From contig NZ_MWFK01000001.1 in the NCBI RefSeq assembly GCF_002078175.1, positions 868,001-932,000 on the forward strand: DNA of 64,000 nt, read 5' to 3'. Position 1 is the stretch's first letter. Each line of letters opens with the position of its first letter. A program made the position numbers and the translations under genes. Under the pieces are notes generated by a model. That model was not told the DNA's origin. It saw only the letters and a list, made by a program, of their open reading frames with translations, and ran no database searches. Origin of the DNA: Streptomyces sp. M41(2017). Its GTDB lineage: Bacteria; Actinomycetota; Actinomycetes; Streptomycetales; Streptomycetaceae. This document shows, one piece after another, positions 32,529 through 38,795 of the stretch.

Positions 32529-33992
32529 GTGCAGATTCTCGACACCCGGGTCCCCGCCGTTCTGTTGCGCATCGACCGGAATCCCTTTCACCACGGAACT
32601 CTGGGAGCCGTGCGCTCACTCGGCAGGGCCGGTGTGGAGGTTCACGTCGTCGCCGACGCGGAGGGAAGTCCCGTCCGCAGATCGCGCTTTGTGTGCGAGA
32701 TGCACCCCCCGCCGCCGCCGGGTTCCTCCACCGCGGACATCGCCGCGGTGTTGCGCCGAGTGGCCGCGCGGATCTCCCGGCCGGCGGTGCTGGTCCCGAT
32801 GGATGACGCGAGCGCGCTGGCGGTGGGCCGCATGGGCGAGGACCTCACCGGCGGGTACCTGCTGCCGCGGCAGCCGGGCCGCCTGGCCGAACGCGTCGCC
32901 GACAAGGCCGAACTGGCCGCCGTCTGCGCGAGCGTGGGTGTTCCGCACCCGGTGACCCTGATCCCGGAGAGCCCGGCACAGGCCGCCGCCGCGGCCTGGC
33001 AACTGGGGCTGCCGGTGATGGCCAAGTGGAGCCGCCCGTGGCTGATCCCGGCCGGGACCGGGCTGCGCAGCACCGTCGTGGTGCGTTCTGCACGGGAGGC
33101 CCAGGACCTCTATCTGCGCGGCGCGGAGGCGGGCAGCCCGCTGCTGCTCCAGGCGTTCCTGCCGCCGGGGCCCGACCGGGACTGGTTCTTCCACGGATAC
33201 GTCGGCCGGTCCGGGACCACGCACGGCGGCGGCGCGGGCCGCAAGCACCTGTCCTGGCCGCGCGGCGCGGGCCTCACGGCGGTCGGCCGCTGGACGCCCA
33301 ACCCCGAGTTGGAGACGCTGGTCGAACGGCTCACCACGGCCCTCGGCTACCGGGGCATTTTCGACCTCGACTTCCGCAGGGACGGCACGACGGGCCGCTA
33401 CCACCTGCTCGACTTCAACCCCCGCCCCGGCGCCCAGTTCCGGCTCTTCGAGGACGGCGGCGGCCTGGACGTCGTCCGCGCCCTGCATCTGGATCTGACC
33501 CACCGTCCGCTGCCCGGTCCGGCGCCGCTTCCGGGCCGCGCGTTCGTCGTGGAGAACTACGCACCGCTCGGCGCCCTGCGTCCGCGCCCTGCGGGGCGCG
33601 AACTCGCCTGGCACGCGCCGGACGACCCGGCGCCGGGCCGGGCGATGTGGAGCCTGTGGACCCGGCACGTGCCGCGCCGGCTGACCCAGCGCGCCGCCCG
33701 TCTGCTGTCCGGACCGGCCGCGTCACAGGAATCGGACGACGCGACCGCCGGTGGAGCACCGGGGCTGGAGGCGGCGGTGACCGAGGCCCTCGAAGAGGTC
33801 GCGCTGCCCGTGGAGGGGCCCGCCGCCGGAGGCCCGGACCCGACGGTCGTCCGCCCGCGCGGCGAAGCGGTCGCCCGCCCCGGCACCAGGACCGTACCCG
33901 CGCCCGCTCCCCCGCCAGCCCCGCCGGCCGACGCACCGGCCGGTTCCCTTGCCGACTCCCTTGCCGACGACGAGAAAGCGAGCAGCCACTGA
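32529..33992 (+). CDS. ATP-grasp domain protein in polysaccharide cluster
   Basis: 487 aa from GTG 32529, preceded by AAGGAAA. The N-terminal Rossmann-like domain (AVLLRIDRNPFHHGTLGAVR) and central domain (VLVPMDDASALAVGRMGED) lead into ATP-grasp segments: ADKAELAAVCASVGVPHPVT, LPVMAKWSRPW, then GYRGIFDLDFRRDG and LLDFNPRPGAQF with the metal-binding D-x-N-P-R. The last about 100 residues are Pro/Ala-rich and disordered. ATP-grasp enzymes form amide bonds through acyl-phosphates. In carbohydrate loci they can attach amino acids, but the substrate here is unknown. Its stop shares a base with the next start, so it pairs with the FAD oxidoreductase. Confidence 0.82.
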   Translation: MQILDTRVPAVLLRIDRNPFHHGTLGAVRSLGRAGVEVHVVADAEGSPVRRSRFVCEMHPPPPPGSSTADIAAVLRRVAARISRPAVLVPMDDASALAVGRMGEDLTGGYLLPRQPGRLAERVADKAELAAVCASVGVPHPVTLIPESPAQAAAAAWQLGLPVMAKWSRPWLIPAGTGLRSTVVVRSAREAQDLYLRGAEAGSPLLLQAFLPPGPDRDWFFHGYVGRSGTTHGGGAGRKHLSWPRGAGLTAVGRWTPNPELETLVERLTTALGYRGIFDLDFRRDGTTGRYHLLDFNPRPGAQFRLFEDGGGLDVVRALHLDLTHRPLPGPAPLPGRAFVVENYAPLGALRPRPAGRELAWHAPDDPAPGRAMWSLWTRHVPRRLTQRAARLLSGPAASQESDDATAGGAPGLEAAVTEALEEVALPVEGPAAGGPDPTVVRPRGEAVARPGTRTVPAPAPPPAPPADAPAGSLADSLADDEKASSH

Positions 33993-35263
33993 TGTACGAC
34001 CTCCTGGTGGTGGGAGCCGGACCCTACGGCCTGTCCATCGCGTCCCACGCCGCGGCCGCCGGGCTGAGCCTGCGCGTCCTCGGCCGCCCCATGGCCTCCT
34101 GGCGGGACCACATGCCCGCCGGCATGTTCCTCAAGTCGGAGCCGTGGGCGTCGAACCTCTCCGACCCGGAGGGCCGCTGGCGCCTGGAGACGTACTGCGC
34201 GGGCCGCGGTGTGACGGCCCGGCACGGCGAGCCGATCCCGGTCGGGATGTTCGCGTCGTACGGGCTGTGGTTCGCCCGCAACGCCGTGCCGCACGTCGAC
34301 GAACGCACGGTCGTCCGTGTGCGGGCCTGTGCCGGCGGCTTCGAGGCGCTGATCGACGACGGCGAGGTGCTGCGCGCCCGGACGGTCGCCCTGGCCGTCG
34401 GTGTGATGCCCTTCGTCGAGGTGCCGCCCGTGCTGCGCGACCTCGGTCCCGAGCAGGTGTCGCACAGCAGCCACCACGGCGACCTCTCCCGCTTCCGCGA
34501 CCGGCACGTGACGGTGATCGGGGGCGGCCAGGCCGCCCTGGAGACGGCGGCACTCCTCGCCGAGCAGGGCACCCGGGTCAGGGTGCTGGCCCGCGCGGGC
34601 CGGCTGAACTGGAACGACGTGCCGCCCGCCCGGGACCGGCCGTGGTGGCGGGCGGCCCGTGCCCCGCACAGCGGTCTCGGCTGCGGCTGGCGCAACTGGT
34701 TCTACGCCGAGCGCCCCGGCCTCTTCCGACGGCTCCCGGAACCCACCCGGACCCGGATCGCGGCGACCGCGCTGGGGCCCGCGGGCGCCTGGTGGGTGCG
34801 TGACCGCGTCGAACCCGTCGTCGAGCTGATGCTGGGTCACGAGGTCACGTCGGCCTACGCGTCGGGGATCGGCCTGCGCGTCGAGACGGTGGACGCGGAC
34901 GGCACACCGACCTGTCTGGAGACCGACCACATCATCGCCGCCACCGGCTTCCGGGGCCGGCGCGACCGGCTCGGCCTGCTCGCCGGCGAACTCCGGGCAG
35001 GCGTGGCCGCCCTGCCCGACGGCTCCCCCGCCATCGGCAGGGACTTCGAGTCCTCTGTGCCGGGGCTGTTCATGGCCGGTCTGGTCACGGCGTCCTCGTT
35101 CGGACCCGCCATGCGTTTCGTGCAGGGTGCCGGCTTCACCGCGGACACTCTCGTGCGGGGCGTACGGCGCCGGCTGCGCACGGAACCGGGCGGCGCACGG
35201 GTTCCGGCGCCCGCGTCCCGTCTGCCGAGGGGATCCGACGAGGAGCTCGGCGCCCGGAGCTGA
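33992..35263 (+). CDS. FAD-dependent NAD(P)-binding oxidoreductase (flavin monooxygenase-like)
   Basis: 423 aa. The FAD site is LLVVGAGPYGLSIASHAAAA at the N-terminus. A second dinucleotide site is VTVIGGGQAALETAALLAEQ, and IIAATGFRG is the usual later motif of lysine/ornithine-type monooxygenases. MASWRDHMPAGMFLKSEPWA resembles the start of the SidA/PvdA- and FMO-like group. It is cytoplasmic. The gene begins on the stop of the ATP-grasp gene, so the two probably act on one substrate, for example hydroxylation followed by or preceding amide formation. That pathway is inference. A strong shared terminator follows. Confidence 0.82.
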   Translation: MYDLLVVGAGPYGLSIASHAAAAGLSLRVLGRPMASWRDHMPAGMFLKSEPWASNLSDPEGRWRLETYCAGRGVTARHGEPIPVGMFASYGLWFARNAVPHVDERTVVRVRACAGGFEALIDDGEVLRARTVALAVGVMPFVEVPPVLRDLGPEQVSHSSHHGDLSRFRDRHVTVIGGGQAALETAALLAEQGTRVRVLARAGRLNWNDVPPARDRPWWRAARAPHSGLGCGWRNWFYAERPGLFRRLPEPTRTRIAATALGPAGAWWVRDRVEPVVELMLGHEVTSAYASGIGLRVETVDADGTPTCLETDHIIAATGFRGRRDRLGLLAGELRAGVAALPDGSPAIGRDFESSVPGLFMAGLVTASSFGPAMRFVQGAGFTADTLVRGVRRRLRTEPGGARVPAPASRLPRGSDEELGARS

Positions 35264-35297
35264 CCGACGGGCCCGGGGTCCGGGGGCACGACGGTTC

Positions 35298-35329
35298 GGG
35301 GGCCGGACGCGTCACCGCGTCCGGCCCCC
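35298..35329. terminator. bidirectional terminator between FAD oxidoreductase and long chaplin
   Basis: Perfect 14-bp stem GGGGGCCGGACGCG/CGCGTCCGGCCCCC with a TCAC loop between convergent genes. Confidence 0.9.
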
Positions 35330-35336
35330 GGTGGTG

Positions 35337-36299
35337 TCAGGGACGCGAGGCGACCCGGCTCCGCCGGTACATCACCGTGCCGCCGGCGAGCAGGAACAGG
35401 CTGACGGCCGCGGTCTCCGCCAGTCCCGCGCCGCCGGTCTCCGCCAGCGCGGCCGGGGGCGTGGACCGGTGGTGCTCCGGGGTGTGCGGCGCCGGCGGCT
35501 GCTCGTGGACCGTGGGCGGCGGGGTGTACGAGACGGGCGTGAACGGCGTCTCGGTGGGCGGGTGCTCGTGGGTCGGCGGGGGCGTGGAGGGCGGGGTGCA
35601 GTCCTCGTCCGGGGTGGAGCCGTAGCCTCCCGGGGTGTGCTGATGGCCGCACTCGTTGCCGAACACCGGGTTCCCGATGCCGATCACGTCGACGGTGTCG
35701 CCGCACAGCTCGACCGGGACGTCCACCGGGGCACCGGCGTGGTTGCCGGAGAACACGCCCGGCGAGTCGTGGGCACCGCCGTGCGCGGAGGAGCCACCGT
35801 GCCCCGCGTGGCGACCGTGTCCGCCAGAGCCGGAGCCGGAGTCCCCGTACCCCGAGTCCCCGTACCCGGAGCCGCCGTACCCGGAGTGACCGTGGCCCGA
35901 GTCCCCGTACCCGGACCCTCCGTGGCCGCCGCCGTAGGCTCCGCCGCCGTAGGCTCCGCCGTCGTGACCGCCGCCCGGGTGGCCGGAGCCGCCGTGGCCG
36001 GAGCCGGTGTCCTGCTGGGCGGGGATGCGCGGCGCGGCGTGCCTGCCGTGCGAACCCGACGGGTTGGCACAGGAGTTGCCGAAAGCGGGGTTGAGCGCCG
36101 CGACCACGTCGACCGTGTTGCCGCAGGCGTTCAGCGGCACGTTCACCGGGACCTGGACGTTGTTGCCCGACGCGACGCCCGGCGAGCCCGAGGCGGCCGA
36201 CACCGCACCGGAGTCGGCGAAGGCCGGGCTGGCGTACAGGGACATGATGCTTGTCGCGGCCGCCGCCACGACCACTCCCCTACTCAGGTTCTGTCGCAC
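35337..36299 (-). CDS. chpA: long chaplin with two chaplin domains and sortase signal (ChpA position)
   Basis: 320 aa from GTG 36299 (MRQNLSRGVVVAAAATSIMS), preceded by AGGAAG. After the signal peptide comes chaplin domain 1 (ASGNNVQVPVNVPLNACGNT, VDVVAALNPAFGNSC). A spacer of about 95 residues rich in Gly, Ser, His, Tyr and Asp follows, with SGYGDSGYGDSG-type repeats. Domain 2 (FSGNHAGAPVDVPVELCGDT, VDVIGIGNPVFGNEC) precedes a Pro/Thr-rich stalk and LAETG (285-289), a hydrophobic helix and RRSR. Long chaplins are covalently fixed to the wall by class E sortases and nucleate short-chaplin fibrils. Domain 2 diverges (HAGAP, IGIGNPV), which may alter assembly. Confidence 0.92.
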   Translation of the reverse strand: MRQNLSRGVVVAAAATSIMSLYASPAFADSGAVSAASGSPGVASGNNVQVPVNVPLNACGNTVDVVAALNPAFGNSCANPSGSHGRHAAPRIPAQQDTGSGHGGSGHPGGGHDGGAYGGGAYGGGHGGSGYGDSGHGHSGYGGSGYGDSGYGDSGSGSGGHGRHAGHGGSSAHGGAHDSPGVFSGNHAGAPVDVPVELCGDTVDVIGIGNPVFGNECGHQHTPGGYGSTPDEDCTPPSTPPPTHEHPPTETPFTPVSYTPPPTVHEQPPAPHTPEHHRSTPPAALAETGGAGLAETAAVSLFLLAGGTVMYRRSRVASRP

Positions 36300-36332
36300 T
36301 CTTGTTTTCTTCCTGCTGGTAGAAGTGAGGAA

Positions 36333-36367
36333 GCCGGCCTCGGGCCGCACTGCGGTCCAAGGCCGGC
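36333..36367 (-). terminator. imperfect hairpin between chpD and chpA
   Basis: GCCGGCCT pairs with AGGCCGGC at the base and GGGCCGCA with TGCGGTCC inside, 39 nt beyond the chpD stop. No promoter matching the chaplin pattern was found in front of chpA, so this may attenuate rather than end read-through from chpD. Confidence 0.55.
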
Positions 36368-36405
36368 CGTGGCACAGCCGGGGGCGGCTGAGGTGCCGGG
36401 AAGCG

Positions 36406-36639
36406 TCAGTCGTTGACGCAGGTGTTGCCGAACGCCGGGTTCAGCAGGGCGATCACGTTGATCGAGTTGCCGCACACGTTGACGGGGATGTGGACGGGAA
36501 CCTGGATCACGTTGCCCGAGAGGACACCGGGAGAGTGGACGGCGGCACCCTCGGCACCCGCGTCCGCGAAGGCCGGGGCAGCCATGCCCAGGGCCATGAT
36601 CGCGCCGGCGACGACAGCAGCGCTCTTCTTGTGCTTCAC
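36406..36639 (-). CDS. chpD: short chaplin (ChpD position)
   Basis: 77 aa from GTG 36639 (MKHKKSAAVVAGAIMALGMA), with AAGGGA 9 nt upstream; ATG 36663 is a less likely in-frame alternative. The signal peptide ends APAFADAG. The mature chaplin domain is VLSGNVIQVPVHIPVNVCGN, SINVIALLNPAFGNTCVND, with both cysteines. It differs from the other short paralogues by SINVIA instead of TV-VIG. Its place between the long chaplin and the rodlins matches chpD. It is secreted and expected to co-assemble with the other chaplins at the aerial surface. Confidence 0.88.
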   Translation of the reverse strand: MKHKKSAAVVAGAIMALGMAAPAFADAGAEGAAVHSPGVLSGNVIQVPVHIPVNVCGNSINVIALLNPAFGNTCVND

Positions 36640-36962
36640 GTGCTTTCCCTTCTCTGCGGTCATGCCCCTTTGTCGGCCGAGACCGAGCGAGCACAACTTG
36701 AACGGCTCGCACCATGACCTGCAGGCTGTAAACGAGGGACGGACGACCGAAGAAACTGTGGAGCGCGCGCCGCTTGGTAATTCACTCGAATCGCCCTGAG
36801 CCGAAGGCACGCTCGAACGGCCACAGCAGGAGAAACGCTTCTTTCGAGAGCCCGACCAAGAAGAAGCGTTTCCGGGAAAAAGAGGGAAACGTTTCCCGCG
36901 GGGTCTTCACGCACCGGGAATTCCGACAGGAAATCCGTCACGGTACGGGCGGGAACGCGGAG
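36640..36962. other. regulatory gap upstream of chpD with two inverted repeats
   Basis: There is no supported gene in these 323 nt. Two elements stand out: GAAACGCTTCTT (36832-36843) and its exact reverse complement at 36861-36872, separated by 17 nt; and a perfect 14-bp palindrome GGGAAACGTTTCCC (36884-36897). The region is less GC-rich than its surroundings (A-rich run 36869-36890). It lies 190-260 nt upstream of the chpD start on the minus strand. Confidence 0.5.
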
Positions 36963-37006
36963 CGGGCCCGGGCCGCGCGTCGGACGGAGCGCGCGACCCG
37001 GGCCCG
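36963..37006 (-). terminator. terminator of rdlA
   Basis: A 10-bp stem CGGGCCCGGG/CCCGGGCCCG continues after one mismatch into CGCGCG/CGCGCG with a 10-nt loop, starting 8 nt past the rodlin stop. Confidence 0.8.
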
Positions 37007-37014
37007 GCCGGGGG

Positions 37015-37431
37015 TCAGCTGCCGAGGGAGCCGTTGCCCGACAGGACCGGGATGTTGTCCGCGATGTGCGACAGCGGCTCGTCGCCCTTGCCCTGGGTGG
37101 AGTTCTCGGCGCACTGCTGGTTCTGCGGCGCGGAGAGGACCGGCACGTCCTGCAGCGCGGTGACCGGGACGAGGACGCCGACGAGCGAACCCGCGTTGAC
37201 CTTGACCGGAACGCCGAGGCAGAGCTTGTTCAGCGAGCCCTGCACGAGCGAGGCCTGCGGGCTCAGGTCGCCCTTGGCGACGGAGTTGCCGTACGACTGC
37301 TCGGCACCGTTCCCGTTGGTGGTGGTGACACCGTCGTCGTTGCCGACGGCCAGCGCCTGCGGGGCGGCCGCCGCCGAGACACCGACGACGGAAGCCGCGA
37401 CAGCAGCCACGGCCATTGCCTTCTTGAGCAT
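37015..37431 (-). CDS. rdlA: rodlin (RdlA)
   Basis: 138 aa from ATG 37431 with CCGGAG upstream. The signal peptide is [20 protein letters not shown] ending PQALAVGND. The mature rodlin contains [20 protein letters not shown], then [36 protein letters not shown] and [15 protein letters not shown], with two cysteines. Rodlins are secreted and align chaplin fibrils into the paired rodlet pattern on aerial hyphae and spores. It is divergently transcribed from the second rodlin across 251 nt. Compared with the other two it has an insertion (GVLVPVT) and more substitutions. Confidence 0.93.
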   Translation of the reverse strand: MLKKAMAVAAVAASVVGVSAAAAPQALAVGNDDGVTTTNGNGAEQSYGNSVAKGDLSPQASLVQGSLNKLCLGVPVKVNAGSLVGVLVPVTALQDVPVLSAPQNQQCAENSTQGKGDEPLSHIADNIPVLSGNGSLGS

Positions 37432-37478
37432 TTCTCCGGGTTCCTTTCCTGCCTGTGACACATATTCCTGCTCCCACA

Positions 37479-37506
37479 TCAACCGGAGCCGGCCGGATTG
37501 GTTCCG
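37479..37506 (-). promoter_or_regulatory. putative BldN-type promoter of rdlA
   Basis: On the minus strand CGGAAC (37501-37506), 16 nt, GGTTGA (37479-37484), 47 nt before the ATG. The same layout as the chaplin promoters. Confidence 0.55.
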
Positions 37507-37609
37507 CGGCGTCACCCGAACGGACCGTTCACCCCGTCCGAATTCACGGAACCTCTGGCCCGAGCACGTGACGTTCTTGCCGTGCATATGGGCCATTGGG
37601 GTGAATCGC

Positions 37610-37637
37610 AGCAACTATGCGGGCCGGGTCCAGTTGT
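37610..37637 (+). promoter_or_regulatory. putative BldN-type promoter of the second rodlin
   Basis: AGCAAC (37610-37615), 16 nt, AGTTGT (37632-37637), 45 nt before GTG 37683. A weaker match in the -10 than at the other genes. Confidence 0.45.
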
Positions 37638-37682
37638 CCAGGTCGCTCCGGTGGACGGGGTTACTCCAGAAGGGATCAGCAA

Positions 37683-38096
37683 GTGATCAAGAAGGTTATG
37701 GCTGCTGCGGCGATCGCCGCTTCCGTCGTCGGAGCCACGGCTGCCGCCGCGCCGCAGGCGCTGGCCATCGGCAACGACGGTGGTGTCACCACCACCCAGG
37801 GCAACGGCGCCGCGCAGATCTACGGCAACCAGGCCACGTACGGCAACATGAGCCCGCAGATGGCGCTCATCCAGGGCTCCCTGAACAAGCCCTGCATCGG
37901 CCTGCCCGCGAAGGCCAACCTCGCCTCGCTCGTCGGCCTCGTGCCGGTCACCGTGGCCCAGGACGTGCCGATCCTCTCGGCCCCGCAGAACCAGCAGTGC
38001 ACCGAGAACTCCACCCAGGCCAAGGGCGACGAGCCGCTGTCGCACATCCTGGACAACATCCCGGTCCTGTCGGGCAACGGCTCCCTCGGCAGCTGA
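37683..38096 (+). CDS. rdlB: rodlin (RdlB)
   Basis: 137 aa from GTG 37683 (MIKKVMAAAAIAASVVGATA), with AAGGGA 8-9 nt upstream. The signal peptide ends PQALAIGND. The mature sequence [60 protein letters not shown] and [15 protein letters not shown] has the two rodlin cysteines. It is secreted and works with RdlA in rodlet organisation. The last about 100 nt before GlySer are identical to the next rodlin gene, pointing to recent duplication or gene conversion. It is divergent from rdlA. Confidence 0.93.
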   Translation: MIKKVMAAAAIAASVVGATAAAAPQALAIGNDGGVTTTQGNGAAQIYGNQATYGNMSPQMALIQGSLNKPCIGLPAKANLASLVGLVPVTVAQDVPILSAPQNQQCTENSTQAKGDEPLSHILDNIPVLSGNGSLGS

Positions 38097-38110
38097 CCCG
38101 TCACCGCGTA

Positions 38111-38143
38111 CAGCGGGCCGCCCGCACCTTCGGCGACCCGCTG
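38111..38143 (+). terminator. terminator of the second rodlin
   Basis: CAGCGGGCCGCC (38111-38122) pairs with GGCGACCCGCTG (38132-38143) at 11 of 12 positions, starting 14 nt after the stop. Confidence 0.6.
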
Positions 38144-38220
38144 CCGCTGTCACCTCCATGACGACAGCGGCGGTGACGTCCGGCCCCGGAAACCTCCCGT
38201 GGGCCATTCGGGGTACACCC

Positions 38221-38249
38221 CGCAACCGCACCATCCGCAGCACTGTTGA
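38221..38249 (+). promoter_or_regulatory. putative BldN-type promoter of the third rodlin
   Basis: CGCAAC (38221-38226), a 17-nt spacer and TGTTGA (38244-38249), 50 nt before the ATG. The spacer is one base longer than at the other genes. Confidence 0.45.
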
Positions 38250-38299
38250 TCATGACGCGGCTCCGCTCGGAGTCCGCTCTCCGAAAGGGCAAAACCACC

Positions 38300-38710
38300 A
38301 TGAAGAAGCTCTGGGCGACCGCGGCCATTGCCGCTTCCATCGCCGGTGTCTCGGCTGCCGCCGCGCCCCAGGCGCTCGCCATCGGCAACGATGACGGCGT
38401 CACCACCACGAACGGCAACGGCTCCGTCCAGAAGTACGGCAACCAGGCCACGCACGGCGACATGAGCCCCCAGCTCTCGCTCGTGCAGGGCTCGCTGAAC
38501 AAGCCCTGTGTCGGCCTGCCCGTCAAGGCCAACCTGGCCTCGCTCGTCGGCCTGGTCCCGGTCACCGTCCTCCAGGACGTGCCGATCCTCTCCGCGCCGC
38601 AGAACCAGCAGTGCACCGAGAACTCCACCCAGGCCAAGGGCGACGAGCCGCTGTCGCACATCCTGGACAACATCCCGGTCCTGTCGGGCAACGGCTCGGC
38701 CGGCAGCTGA
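38300..38710 (+). CDS. third rodlin, tandem paralogue of rdlB
   Basis: 136 aa from ATG 38300 (MKKLWATAAIAASIAGVSAA). The signal peptide ends PQALAIGND. The mature protein [20 protein letters not shown], then [40 protein letters not shown] and VLSGNGSAGS carries both cysteines. It is closer to the adjacent RdlB than to RdlA, and 101 nt of the two 3' parts are identical (37983-38083 and 38597-38697). The well-studied S. coelicolor locus has only two rodlins, so this one (RdlC-like) is an expansion. It has its own promoter-like element and terminator and is therefore probably independently transcribed. Confidence 0.92.
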   Translation: MKKLWATAAIAASIAGVSAAAAPQALAIGNDDGVTTTNGNGSVQKYGNQATHGDMSPQLSLVQGSLNKPCVGLPVKANLASLVGLVPVTVLQDVPILSAPQNQQCTENSTQAKGDEPLSHILDNIPVLSGNGSAGS

Positions 38711-38728
38711 TCACCCTCAGCTCTGCGG

Positions 38729-38760
38729 ACAGCGGGTCGCTCTTCGGAGCGGCCCGCTGT
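38729..38760. terminator. terminator between third rodlin and acyl-CoA ligase
   Basis: ACAGCGGGTCGCTC pairs with GAGCGGCCCGCTGT (one G-U) around a TTCG tetraloop, between convergent genes. Confidence 0.85.
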
Positions 38761-38795
38761 TCCCGTGTCCGGGGGCGGATGGGCCGGACCGGCCG

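Noticed and set aside
35820..36003. Tandem DNA repeats considered as a repeat element
   Set aside because: They are the codons of the Gly/Ser/Tyr spacer in the long chaplin; not an independent element.
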